64,000 nucleotides of DNA from Agromyces sp. Soil535 (GTDB taxonomy: Bacteria; Actinomycetota; Actinomycetes; Actinomycetales; Microbacteriaceae), in NCBI RefSeq assembly GCF_001428255.1, contig NZ_LMRW01000029.1:63186-127185 (forward strand). Direction: 5' to 3'. A program made the position numbers and the translations under genes. The notes beneath the pieces are model-generated. The model saw nothing but the letters and a program-made list of their open reading frames with translations, did not search any database and had not been told where the DNA came from. Shown piece after piece: positions 1 to 7,860 of the stretch (positions within the stretch are counted from its first letter, which is position 1; each line of letters opens with the position of its first letter).

Positions 1-113
1 ATCTGCAGGCGACGAGCGCCGACGGGTTGCGACAGCGCACGGCCCACCGCCCAGTCGATCGCGTTCGCGGCGGTCGCACTGCCGTCCCACCCGACCACAG
101 TCGTCTCATGCAT
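1..113 (-). CDS. Universal stress protein (UspA family), 5' end only
   Basis: Only the first 37 codons lie in the window; the gene runs off the left edge. The ATG at 113 is preceded by AAGGGAAGGAG on the minus strand, a strong SD. The peptide begins MHETTVVGWDGSATAANAIDWAV, the usual first beta strand, Gly-rich turn and helix of Usp domains (VVGxDGSxxAxxAxxWA). UspA proteins bind ATP or act as stress or dormancy factors in the cytoplasm; which applies cannot be judged from this fragment. On the minus strand the leader holds GGGACCTTGTGCCC (166-179), loosely like the DosR/DevR box (GGGACn5-6CCC) that precedes many actinobacterial usp genes; this resemblance is weak. Confidence 0.75.
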   Translation of the reverse strand, partial: MHETTVVGWDGSATAANAIDWAVGRALSQPVGARRLQ

Positions 114-187
114 GATGCTCCTTCCCTTGTGTTTCGAGCGTGTCCCGAACACGTCGGCGGACGTGGGGCACAAGGTCCCTCCGGATC

Positions 188-201
188 GGGGCCTTCGCCC
201 C
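188..201 (-). terminator. Short GC hairpin downstream of dinB
   Basis: GGGGC-CTTC-GCCCC forms a 5-bp stem about 35 nt beyond the stop codon of the polymerase gene. There is no T tract, so intrinsic termination is only a possibility. Confidence 0.3.
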
Positions 202-235
202 TCGCGCCCGGCGCTGCGTCGCACTCGGCCCCGCG

Positions 236-1315
236 TCACCAGCCGCTGCGCGTCGGCGTGTGTCCTTCGCGGGAATCCTCGGGCATGGGCATCTCGGCCC
301 GCAGCCCGAGCAGCCGGATGGGCCGGTCCGGCTCGATCCGGGCGACCAGTTCCAGGACGCGAGCCAGTACGACCTCCCGGTCGAAGGTCTCAGCGATCTT
401 CTTCGTGAAGACCTTCGTCATGAACGGCGCATAGCGCACCTTGAGCGTCAGCCCGATCACGGGTCGGCCCTCGGCCGCGATGTCCTCGAGCACTCTGGCG
501 GTCAACTCTCGCACCGCCTCTTCGACCTGCGCGGGCTCCGTCAGGTCCTGCTGGTACGTCGTCTCCCGGCTGTGGCCGCGTGCCACCCAGGGCGTGTCAT
601 CGACGACGTGCGCACCTTCGCCACGACCGAGCAGGATGTACCACGGGCCCATCCTCGGCCCGAACTCCGCCATGAGGCGCGTGGGTTCGGCGGCGGCCAG
701 CTCGCTGACGGTGGCGATGCCGAGCCCGGCGAGGCGACGGGAGATCTTCGTGCCGACGCCCCACAGGTCGATGGTCGGCCGGTCGCCCATCACCTCGAAC
801 CAGTTGTCGGCCGTGAGCCGGAACACCCCGCGCGGCTTGCCGAACCCGGTCGCGACCTTGGCCCTCACCAGAGTGTCGCCGATGCCGACCGTGCAGTGCA
901 GGCGGGTGCGTTCGAGCACGGCCTGTTGCAGGCGGCGGGCATACGCCTCGGGGTCCTCGGTCTGCACCCCGACGAACGCCTCGTCCCAGCCCAGCACCTG
1001 TACGATCGCTCCCGGCTGTGCGCGGAGCGTGGTCATGACCTCTTCGGATGCGGTCATGTACGCCTCCCCGTCCACCGGGAGGATCACCGCCTCCGGTGCC
1101 TTGCGGGCCGCGATGCGCAACGGCATTCCCGAGCCGACCCCGAACTCGCGGGCCTCGTAGGAGGCGGTCGAGACCACGGCCCGTTCGGTCGGATCGCCGC
1201 GTCCGCCGACGATCACCGGCTTGCCCGCGAGCTCCGGATGCCGCAGCACCTCGACGGCCGCGACGAACTGGTCGAGGTCGACGTGCAGCACCCACGAGCT
1301 CCGGCGTTGGCTCAC
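236..1315 (-). CDS. dinB2: Y-family DNA polymerase IV, DinB2-like, with valine at the steric-gate position
   Basis: A 359-aa translesion polymerase. The GTG at 1315 was chosen because the protein then begins MSQRRSSWVLHVDLDQF, aligning with the N-terminus of mycobacterial DinB2 (WVLHVDLDQF). Metal-binding acids are seen at D13 and D111-E112 (GWDEAF). PVIVGG, the SYEAREFGV segment and the FGKPRGVF stretch follow in the usual finger and palm order, then a thumb HhH region (TIDLWGVGTKISRRL) and a little-finger domain. The residue after Q16-F17, which is Phe or Tyr in most DinB proteins and Leu14 in M. smegmatis DinB2, is Val18 here; a small gate residue is known in DinB2 to allow ribonucleotide incorporation. 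The gene faces the deaminase gene divergently. No lexA-type box was identified. Confidence 0.9.
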   Translation of the reverse strand: MSQRRSSWVLHVDLDQFVAAVEVLRHPELAGKPVIVGGRGDPTERAVVSTASYEAREFGVGSGMPLRIAARKAPEAVILPVDGEAYMTASEEVMTTLRAQPGAIVQVLGWDEAFVGVQTEDPEAYARRLQQAVLERTRLHCTVGIGDTLVRAKVATGFGKPRGVFRLTADNWFEVMGDRPTIDLWGVGTKISRRLAGLGIATVSELAAAEPTRLMAEFGPRMGPWYILLGRGEGAHVVDDTPWVARGHSRETTYQQDLTEPAQVEEAVRELTARVLEDIAAEGRPVIGLTLKVRYAPFMTKVFTKKIAETFDREVVLARVLELVARIEPDRPIRLLGLRAEMPMPEDSREGHTPTRSGW

Positions 1316-1450
1316 GGGACCAGTCTGCCTCCCCGGGCTTCTCCCGTGCGGGTCATCCGGTCGACGGGACCGCTCGACGATGACAGACTGCCCCCATCGA
1401 CCGCGGCCTGAGCGCCGTCGGATGGACGCCGCACTCGATCGAGGAGAGAC

Positions 1451-2452
1451 ATGACCACCTGGCCCACCGCTGAACTCCATGTCCACGTGGAGGGCACCCT
1501 CGAAGCCGATCTCCTCGTCGAGCTCGCCCGCCGCAACGACGTGCGGCTGCCGAGCTACGACCCCGAAGTGCTGACGGCGCGGTATGCGTTCGCCGACCTG
1601 CAGTCGTTCCTCGACGTGTACTACTCGAACCTCTCCGTGCTGCGAACGGAGCAGGACTTCTACGACCTCGCGAGCGCATACCTGCGTCGCGCCGAGCAGG
1701 CCGGCGTGCGTCGGGCGGAGATCTTCTTCGACCCGCAGACGCACCTCGGCAACGGCGTACCGTTCGAGGCGGTCATCCGTGGGCTCGACGCGGCCATCGC
1801 GGACGCGACGCGCGGCAGCGGCCTCTCCGCCGATCTCATCCTGTGCTTCCAGCGCGACCTCGGCGCCGACGCGGCGATGCAGACGCTCGAGACGGCGCTG
1901 CCGTTCCGGGACTCTTTCATCGGCGTGGGCCTCGACTCGGCTGAGGTCGGCTACCCGCCGTCGCTGTTCACCGAGGTGTATGCACGGGCCGCGGCCGAGG
2001 GGCTGCACCGCGTGGCGCACGCCGGCGAGGAGGGCGGCCCCGAATACGTGCGGGAGGCGCTCGACATGTTGAAGGTGGAGCGCGTCGACCACGGCAATCG
2101 GGCCCTCGAGGATCCGGCGCTCGTGCAACGCCTCCGCGACGAGCGGATTCCGCTCACGGTGTGCCCGCTGTCGAACGTGGCCCTGCGGACGGCGCCGAGC
2201 GACCTCGCGCAGCATCCGCTCACGGCCATGCTGGCCGAGGGCCTGCTCGTGTCGGTCAACAGCGACGACCCCGCCTACTTCGGCGGCTATGTCGACGACA
2301 ACTACCGAGCGATGGAGTCGGCGCTCTCCCTCGATGCTTCCCAGCTCGCGATGCTCGCGCGCAATTCCTTCGAGTCGACATTCGCGACGGATGCCGCGAA
2401 GGCCGCGTGGATCGCAGAGGTCGATGCCGTGCTCGCGAAGGTCTCGGGCTGA
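1451..2452 (+). CDS. Adenosine deaminase-family enzyme, probably adenine deaminase
   Basis: A 333-aa amidohydrolase of the ADA family; the ATG follows GAGGAGAGAC. Zinc and catalytic motifs are in order: H10-x-H12 in ELHVHVEG, H190-AGE193 with the proton-shuttling Glu, VDHG, and S271-D272-D273 in NSDDPAYFGGY. The PAYFGGY extension after the DD pair is typical of bacterial and fungal adenine deaminases rather than classical adenosine deaminases, so adenine to hypoxanthine plus ammonia is the favoured reaction; adenosine cannot be excluded. Its place just ahead of the ureide cluster fits a role of feeding hypoxanthine to xanthine dehydrogenase. A convergent hairpin follows the stop. Confidence 0.85.
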   Translation: MTTWPTAELHVHVEGTLEADLLVELARRNDVRLPSYDPEVLTARYAFADLQSFLDVYYSNLSVLRTEQDFYDLASAYLRRAEQAGVRRAEIFFDPQTHLGNGVPFEAVIRGLDAAIADATRGSGLSADLILCFQRDLGADAAMQTLETALPFRDSFIGVGLDSAEVGYPPSLFTEVYARAAAEGLHRVAHAGEEGGPEYVREALDMLKVERVDHGNRALEDPALVQRLRDERIPLTVCPLSNVALRTAPSDLAQHPLTAMLAEGLLVSVNSDDPAYFGGYVDDNYRAMESALSLDASQLAMLARNSFESTFATDAAKAAWIAEVDAVLAKVSG

Positions 2453-2526
2453 GGGGGCCGGTGACCGTGATCGGAGCCGTCAGCCACGGGACCGTGCGCC
2501 GGTGCGCCGGCGGCGGCAGGATGAAC

Positions 2527-2565
2527 TCGAAGCCCCCGCAAGCGCACGCTTGTCGGAGGCTTCGA
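2527..2565. terminator. Bidirectional hairpin between convergent genes
   Basis: TCGAAGCC (2527-2534) pairs perfectly with GGCTTCGA (2558-2565), and an inner CAAGCG-CA-CGCTTG hairpin extends the stem. It lies between the deaminase stop (2452) and the stop of the oppositely oriented small secreted protein (2580), so it can serve both strands. No long T tract is present. Confidence 0.6.
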
Positions 2566-2579
2566 TTCTGCTCATGCCG

Positions 2580-2861
2580 TCAGCAGCCGTTTGGTGCTCC
2601 CTGGCTTGTGGGCGGGCTCCACGTGCACTCGTCAGTAAGGTCTTGAGGCTCGGGGCTCTTGTTCGTGGTGTTGCCCTGCGTTTCCGCCGAGTCGGTGGTT
2701 CCGACACCTGCCTGGTTGTTTCCGGGGCCGTCGAACGTGGTACACGTCACGGTGCCTTGGTCGCGCGTACAGTTGTCGGCGAGTGGCGCTGCCGCGGCCC
2801 CCATGGCTGAGGCGCCGACCAGCAGGCCGGTGAGCGCGAATGTCGCGAGTATCTTGCGCAT
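2580..2861 (-). CDS. Small secreted protein with four cysteines, unknown function
   Basis: A 93-aa protein; the ATG at 2861 has AAAAGGAAC upstream on the minus strand. Residues 1-25 form a Sec signal peptide: MRK, a hydrophobic stretch LATFALTGLLVGASAMG, then AAAAP suggesting cleavage near AAA-AP. The mature part is about 68 residues, rich in Asn/Thr/Gly/Asp, with four Cys (NC, VTC, DEC and the C-terminal NGC) that could form two disulfides. No family was recognised. The terminal Cys two residues after Asn is unusual. It seems to be a single-gene transcript ending at the shared hairpin at 2527-2565. Confidence 0.75.
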   Translation of the reverse strand: MRKILATFALTGLLVGASAMGAAAAPLADNCTRDQGTVTCTTFDGPGNNQAGVGTTDSAETQGNTTNKSPEPQDLTDECTWSPPTSQGAPNGC

Positions 2862-3085
2862 GATCTGTTCCTTTTGACGCGGCCCGGCGTCGCTGCCCGG
2901 CCTGCTAGGAGCGCGGGTTGCGTTCCTCTCCCCACGGCCCGAGCACACGCCTGTACTTCGCCCCCCAGGCTCACAGATCGTGCGGATGCGGTCAGAGTAC
3001 GCCCGGACGTCTCGAACCAGAAGACCCCAAACGTGGGACCGTCCGACGGTGGCGTCGGACATGCTGTCCTCCCCACTCGGTCCCG

Positions 3086-3766
3086 TCAGTCGCGCGGACG
3101 AGCGAGATGGCCGATCACGGTGACGACGATCGTGATGACCGCGGAGAGGGCCATGCCGAGGCCGATGTGCACATTGAGCGCGAGCGCGCCGACGGCGGCG
3201 CCCGTTCCGATCAGCGCGATCGCACCGGCGCGGCGGCGCCACGGATGCGTGTCGACCCGAGCGCCGAAGACGGAGTCGGCGGCGAGGCCCGTGATCGTCG
3301 AGGTGACCACGACCGTCGTCACGTCCTTCACCGCGATGTGGCGCGCAGCGCCGGCCTGCGCGCCCATGGCGAGGCCGAGCGCCGTCGTGACCGTGAGCAG
3401 CACGGGCTCGGCGGGGTCGGCGAGCACGACCATCACGACGCCCGCCGTGAGGAGGACGAGCGCCACGATGGCGAAGACGACGGTGGTGCTGGTGCTCCAT
3501 CCCGCGGCGAGGTCGCGGAGCAGGCGACCGGCCACCGCAGCCCCGACCATGAAGCCGACGAGGGCGAGCACGGGCCCCAGGATCGGCAGGCCGTCGGCGC
3601 CGGTGAGGGCCATGCCGAGGATGACGATGTTGCCGGTCATGTTGCCCGTGAAGACCCGGTCGAGGCCGAGGTAGCCGACCGCGTCGATGATGCCCGTCGA
3701 GAACGTCAACGCGAGCATGAGTCCGAGGTGGGTGCCGGCAGGGTGGCGGCGCAGGGTCGAGATCAC
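3086..3766 (-). CDS. DUF1275 (YoaK-like) membrane protein
   Basis: A 226-aa integral membrane protein of the DUF1275 family. The GTG at 3766 follows GCGAGGAGACCC, so it is preferred to longer in-frame starts. The family signature is seen near the N-terminus: TFSTGIIDAVGYLGLDRVFTGNMTGN is the conserved first helix and loop (residues about 19-45). About six hydrophobic segments follow, separated by short loops; one loop holds the conserved-looking HIAVKDVTTVVVTSTITGL segment. The molecular function of the family is unknown. It is divergent from the acetamidase gene. Confidence 0.85.
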   Translation of the reverse strand: MISTLRRHPAGTHLGLMLALTFSTGIIDAVGYLGLDRVFTGNMTGNIVILGMALTGADGLPILGPVLALVGFMVGAAVAGRLLRDLAAGWSTSTTVVFAIVALVLLTAGVVMVVLADPAEPVLLTVTTALGLAMGAQAGAARHIAVKDVTTVVVTSTITGLAADSVFGARVDTHPWRRRAGAIALIGTGAAVGALALNVHIGLGMALSAVITIVVTVIGHLARPRD

Positions 3767-3884
3767 GGGTCTCCTCGCAGGTGAAGCCCCGTATCGACGT
3801 CGTCGGCGAGCACCGGGCGGTAGGACGGTACTCTCGACCAAGGATGACATACGACGGTCACGGCTTCACGCGGACGGGTGCTGG

Positions 3885-4988
3885 ATGGGTGGATTTCACG
3901 GGGTGCTGCAGGCGGGCTCGGGCGTCGACAGCGCAGCGACGTACCTCCCGGCCGAGCCGGCTGCGCTGAGCTGGGGACGACTGCCTGCGCGCGGCAGTTC
4001 GCCCGTGCTCACGGTCGACCCGGGCGAGGCGGTCGTCATCGATACGGTGAGCCACGAGGGCATCCTCGAGGACCAGGGTCGCGACCCGGTGGCGTACTTC
4101 GGAGGTCACCGTGTGGAGCGCGAGCACGTGCTCGACGAGGCGGTGGCGCTCGCGGCATCCGCTCACCCCCGAGACCCGGCGAAGGACGGACCCCACGTCG
4201 TCACCGGCCCGATCCGCGTGCGAGGCGCGGAGCCGGGCGACCTGCTGAAGCTCATCGTCGTCGATGTGACGCCCCGCGTGCCGTACGGCGTCATCTCGAA
4301 CCGGCACGGCCGTGGTGCCCTCGCGGGGGAGTACCCGCTGCAGGCGGGCAACGTCAGCGTGTTCACGCCCATCGAGCAGGATGAGCACGGCGACTGGTTC
4401 GGCGCGCTCCCGGTCGTCGAGGGTGGAGAGCGCAGCATCCGCTTCCCGCTCGCGCCGTTCCTCGGCATCATGGGGATCGCCGTCGACGCCGACGAGCGAC
4501 CCCACTCGGTGCCGCCCGGCGCGCACGGCGGCAACATCGACATCAACCTGCTCACCGAGGGGGCGTCCCTGTACCTGCCGGTGCAGGTGCCCGGAGCGCT
4601 CGCGTACGTCGGCGATCCCCACTTCGCGCAGGGCGGCGGCGAGGTCGCGCTGACCGCGCTCGAGGCGTCGCTCCGCGCGACGATCCGCTTCGAGGTGGTG
4701 CCGGCCGAGACCGCGGTGCGCGACTTCGGCGAGCTCGCAGGCCCGCTCGCCGAGACGAGCGAGTACCTCGTCCCGACGGGCCTCGACGCCGACCTCGACC
4801 TCGCGATGCAGAACTGCGTGCGCCAGGCGATCGGCCTCCTCGGGGCGCGGTACGGCATGGACCCGCATCTCGCCTACGCCTATCTCAGCGCCGCGACGGA
4901 CTTCGACATCTCGCAGGTCGTCGACCTGGTGAAGGGAGTCCACGCGCGCATCCGCACGAGCGATTTCCGGGCGGTGCGAGGTGGCTGA
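3885..4988 (+). CDS. Acetamidase/formamidase-family amidohydrolase
   Basis: A 367-aa FmdA/AmdA-family protein. The ATG at 3885 gives MGGFHGVLQAG and leads into the conserved PVLTVDPGEAVVIDTVSHEG core; upstream in-frame codons would extend into the divergent promoter. Conserved family segments include GPHVVTGPI, GAEPGDLLKL, NRHGRGALAGEY, PFLGIMGIA, and HGGNIDINLL, where acidic and His residues bind metal. FmdA enzymes hydrolyse small aliphatic amides to ammonia and the acid. The stop overlaps the GTG of the amidase by 8 nt, so the two are translationally coupled and head the ureide operon. A small amide produced late in ureide breakdown, such as oxamate, is the inferred substrate; formamide or acetamide remain alternatives. 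Confidence 0.85.
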   Translation: MGGFHGVLQAGSGVDSAATYLPAEPAALSWGRLPARGSSPVLTVDPGEAVVIDTVSHEGILEDQGRDPVAYFGGHRVEREHVLDEAVALAASAHPRDPAKDGPHVVTGPIRVRGAEPGDLLKLIVVDVTPRVPYGVISNRHGRGALAGEYPLQAGNVSVFTPIEQDEHGDWFGALPVVEGGERSIRFPLAPFLGIMGIAVDADERPHSVPPGAHGGNIDINLLTEGASLYLPVQVPGALAYVGDPHFAQGGGEVALTALEASLRATIRFEVVPAETAVRDFGELAGPLAETSEYLVPTGLDADLDLAMQNCVRQAIGLLGARYGMDPHLAYAYLSAATDFDISQVVDLVKGVHARIRTSDFRAVRGG

Positions 4989-6582
4989 GCGGATGCCGCA
5001 GTCTGGCGGCCACGACGTGCCGGTGCAGCTGCCCGACGGTGTGCCGGCTCCTGACGGACTCGTCGAGGCGGCGCTCGGCTACGAAGCCGCGCTCATGACA
5101 GACGACCTCGAGGCCCTCGAGGAGTACTTCGCGCCGGGACCCTCGACCATCCGTGGCGACGAGGGCGGCCTGCTCGTGGGTCGGGAGACGATCACGCGGT
5201 TCCGCGGCCGACGCGGCGGGGCGCCGAAGCGCATCATCGAGGCCCTCCACGTGCGGTCGATCGACGCCGACCATGCATGGCTCGCCGCCGTGACGGCACC
5301 CCTCACGGGCGGGCGGGGGCTGGTCAGCCAGCTCTGGGAGCGCCAGGACGGGGTGTGGCGCATCACCGCCGCGCACGTCTCCGCGCCGCCGCGCGCCCTC
5401 GACCGGCGGATCTGGCGCGTGGTCGGCGAACCGCTCGTCCGGCCGACCGCGGCCGGCCAGCTCGACGGGCACACGGTGGCCGTCAAGGACGTCTTCGCCG
5501 TCGAGGGCTTTCCGCTCGGCGCCGGGGTGCCCGCGTACCTCGCCGCCGCCGAGCCCGCGCCGCGTTCGGCGGCGAGCCTCCGCGCGTTGCAGGCCGCCGG
5601 GGCATCCGTTCGCGGCATCGCGCAGACCGACCAGTTCGCCTACAGCATCGCCGGCCGCAACTCCGCTTACGGGACGCCGCCGAACGCCGTTGTGCCCGGC
5701 GCGATCTCGGGTGGCTCGTCGAGCGGCCCGGCGGCGGCCGTCGCGATGGGTCACGCGACGATCGGACTCGCGACCGACACGGCCGGCTCGATCCGCATCC
5801 CTGCGTCGTACCAGGGACTCTGGGGCCTGCGCACGACGCACGGCGCCGTGAGCGTCGATGGGGTGCTCCCCCTCGCGCCGAGCTTCGACACGGTCGGCTG
5901 GCTCACCCGCGACGGGGAGACCCTCGCCGCCGTGACGCGTGCGAGCCTCGACACGATGGACGCGCGCACCCCGGGCGCGCGGCTCGTGACGGCGCCCGCG
6001 CTCGCAGACTCTGCGACCCCCGAGGTCGCTCGTGCCTTCGCCGTAGCGGTCGACGCCCTCGACGCCGCAGGTTCGGAGGTCGGCACGCTCGACGATCCCG
6101 CGTTCAGCACCGACGCGCTCGATGCGCTGTACGCCGCGTTCCGCACGGTGCAGGCGGCCGAGGCGTGGGCGCAGCACGGACCGTGGATCGAGGCGCACCC
6201 CGGCGCGCTCGGAGACGACATCGCCGCGCGCTTCGCGTGGGCCTCCACGATCACGGCCGAGGCGGCCGGCGAGGCGCGGGCCGCGCTCGACGGCGCCAGG
6301 GCGGCGATCGACGCGGCGCTCGGCGACACCGTGCTCGTGCTGCCCTCCGCGGCATCCGTCGCACCGTCGACCGACGCCGACGGGGCGGAGATCGAAGCCA
6401 TCCGCACCGCGACGCTGCGGATGACGGCGGTCGCCGGCGCGACCGGCCGGCCCGCCGTCTCGGTGCCGGGACTCACCGCGGGCGGTGCACCGATCGGGGT
6501 GTGCTTCGTGGGGCCCCGCGCGAGCGACATCGCCCTCGTCGAACGCGCGCTCGGGTGGTCGGAGATCCTGAAACACGACTGA
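4981..6582 (+). CDS. AtzH/HpxZ-like domain fused to HpxY-like amidase, candidate oxalurate amidohydrolase
   Basis: A 533-aa two-domain protein starting at GTG 4981 (ATG 4993 is an alternative). Residues about 20-145 are an AtzH-like/DUF3225 SnoaL-fold domain (YEAALMTDDLEALEEYF, TIRGDEGGLLVGR, FRGRRGG). Residues about 150-533 are an amidase-signature domain with Lys169 (VAVKDVF), cis-Ser near S246-S247 (SGGSSSGP) and nucleophile Ser270 (DTAGSIRIP). In the Klebsiella hpx system separate HpxZ (DUF3225) and HpxY (amidase) belong to oxalurate use, and AtzE/AtzH act on carboxybiuret compounds. Fused here and placed next to pucG, whose product is oxalurate, it is inferred to hydrolyse oxalurate or a close ureide. 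No AtzG/HpxX-like small partner was seen. Confidence 0.8.
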   Translation: MAERMPQSGGHDVPVQLPDGVPAPDGLVEAALGYEAALMTDDLEALEEYFAPGPSTIRGDEGGLLVGRETITRFRGRRGGAPKRIIEALHVRSIDADHAWLAAVTAPLTGGRGLVSQLWERQDGVWRITAAHVSAPPRALDRRIWRVVGEPLVRPTAAGQLDGHTVAVKDVFAVEGFPLGAGVPAYLAAAEPAPRSAASLRALQAAGASVRGIAQTDQFAYSIAGRNSAYGTPPNAVVPGAISGGSSSGPAAAVAMGHATIGLATDTAGSIRIPASYQGLWGLRTTHGAVSVDGVLPLAPSFDTVGWLTRDGETLAAVTRASLDTMDARTPGARLVTAPALADSATPEVARAFAVAVDALDAAGSEVGTLDDPAFSTDALDALYAAFRTVQAAEAWAQHGPWIEAHPGALGDDIAARFAWASTITAEAAGEARAALDGARAAIDAALGDTVLVLPSAASVAPSTDADGAEIEAIRTATLRMTAVAGATGRPAVSVPGLTAGGAPIGVCFVGPRASDIALVERALGWSEILKHD

Positions 6583-6601
6583 AACGACGGGTGCGTAAGT
6601 T

Positions 6602-6630
6602 GACTCCCCTGAACTCGATTCAGGAGAGTC
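6602..6630 (+). promoter_or_regulatory. 29-nt palindrome covering the pucG ribosome-binding site
   Basis: GACTC-c-CCTGAA-ctcga-TTCAGG-a-GAGTC is symmetric, with arms of 12 nt and one mismatch (6607/6625). The SD AGGAG (6622-6626) lies inside the right arm, so an mRNA hairpin would bury it. It sits between the amidase stop (6582) and pucG. It could be a translational control hairpin or a protein-binding operator. Confidence 0.55.
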
Positions 6631-6633
6631 ATC

Positions 6634-7860
6634 ATCGTCCTCGCACCGATCAATCCGCCCGCGCGTCTGCTCATGGGTCCAGGGCCCGTGAATGCCGACC
6701 CGCGCGTGCTGCGTGCGATGTCAGCCCAGCTCATCGGCCAGTACGACCCGGCGATGACCGGGTACATGAACGAGACGATGGAGCTCTATCGCGGCGTGTT
6801 CCGCACCCGTAACGCGGCGACCCTGCTCGTCGACGGCACCTCGCGGGCCGGCATCGAGGCGGCGCTGGTCTCCCTCCTCGCCCCCGGCGACCGCGTGCTC
6901 GTGCCGATCTTCGGCCGCTTCGGGCACCTGCTGGCCGAGATCGCCGCACGCGCCGGCGCCGAGGTGCACACGCGCGAGATCGAGTGGGGCGGCGTCTTCA
7001 CCGCCTCCGCGATCGAGCAGGCGATCGTCGAGGTGAAGCCGGCGCTCCTCGCGGTCGTGCACGGCGACACCTCGACCACCGTGGCGCAGCCCCTCGACGA
7101 GCTCGGCGAGATCTGCGAGCGGCACGGCGTGCTGTTCTACGCGGATGTCACCGCCTCGCTCGGCGGCAACCCCTTCGAGATGGACGCCTGGGGACTGGAT
7201 GCCGCGACGGCCGGGCTCCAGAAGTGCCTCGGCGGCCCGTCGGGCAGCGCACCCATCAGTCTCTCCGCGAAGGCGGTCGAGCACATCGGCGCCCGCAAGA
7301 GCATCGAGGCGGGAATCCGGGCTGAGGGCGATGCCGTGCGCGACGACCCGATCCGCTCGAACTACTTCGACCTCGCCATGATCCTCGACTACTGGGGTGA
7401 GAAGCGGCTGAACCACCACACCGAGGCGACCTCGATGCTGTACGGCGCCCGCGAGTGCGCGCGACTGCTGCTCGAGGAGGGCATGGATGCGGCGGTCGAG
7501 CGCCACCGGCTCCACGGCACGGCGATGCTCGAGGGTGTCGCAGCGATCGGGCTCGAGATCTTCGGCGACCGCGCGTATCGCATGCACAACGTCGTGGGCG
7601 TGCACATCCCCGACGGTGTCGACGGCGAGCGGGTTCGCGGTGCGTTGCTCGAGGACTTCGCGATCGAGATCGGCACGTCGTTCGGCCCGCTGCACGGCAA
7701 GATCTGGCGCATCGGCACCATGGGCTACAACGCCAGGAAGGACGCGGTGCTCACGACGCTCGCCGCGCTCGAGCAGGTGCTGCGTGCAGAGGGCCACGCA
7801 CTCACGGCCGGCGCCGGCGTCGGCGCGGCCCGCGACGTCTACGCGGGGGCGATCGCATGA
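6634..7860 (+). CDS. pucG: (S)-ureidoglycine-glyoxylate aminotransferase
   Basis: A PLP-dependent class V aminotransferase with strong similarity to B. subtilis PucG across its length (GPGPVNADPRVLRAM, YDPAMTGYMNETMELYR, DGTSRAGIEAAL, RSNYFDL, KRLNHHTEATSMLY, IWRIGTMGYNARK). The PLP lysine is in LQKCLGGPSG, K184 counted from the ATG at 6673. It transfers the amino group of ureidoglycine to glyoxylate, giving oxalurate and glycine. The first ATG (6673) lies inside conserved sequence: the codons before it read APINPPARLL, matching PPRTIM of BsPucG. The only good SD (6622-6626) points to ATC codons at 6631 or 6634, so either a rare ATC start or a sequence error is involved; 6634 is given as the most likely functional start. 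The stop overlaps the next ATG (ATGA). Confidence 0.9.
   Translation: MVLAPINPPARLLMGPGPVNADPRVLRAMSAQLIGQYDPAMTGYMNETMELYRGVFRTRNAATLLVDGTSRAGIEAALVSLLAPGDRVLVPIFGRFGHLLAEIAARAGAEVHTREIEWGGVFTASAIEQAIVEVKPALLAVVHGDTSTTVAQPLDELGEICERHGVLFYADVTASLGGNPFEMDAWGLDAATAGLQKCLGGPSGSAPISLSAKAVEHIGARKSIEAGIRAEGDAVRDDPIRSNYFDLAMILDYWGEKRLNHHTEATSMLYGARECARLLLEEGMDAAVERHRLHGTAMLEGVAAIGLEIFGDRAYRMHNVVGVHIPDGVDGERVRGALLEDFAIEIGTSFGPLHGKIWRIGTMGYNARKDAVLTTLAALEQVLRAEGHALTAGAGVGAARDVYAGAIA

Noticed and set aside
2880..3085. A tRNA or riboswitch in the gap upstream of the small secreted protein
   Set aside because: No cloverleaf, T-loop or known aptamer core was found.
3687..3884. Longer N-terminus for the acetamidase
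   Set aside because: The extension is Arg-rich, overlaps the divergent DUF1275 start region, and homologous sequence begins after 3885.
5277..6812. A 511-codon plus-strand frame overlapping the amidase
   Set aside because: Arg/Gly-rich with no recognisable domain; the amidase frame has all catalytic motifs.
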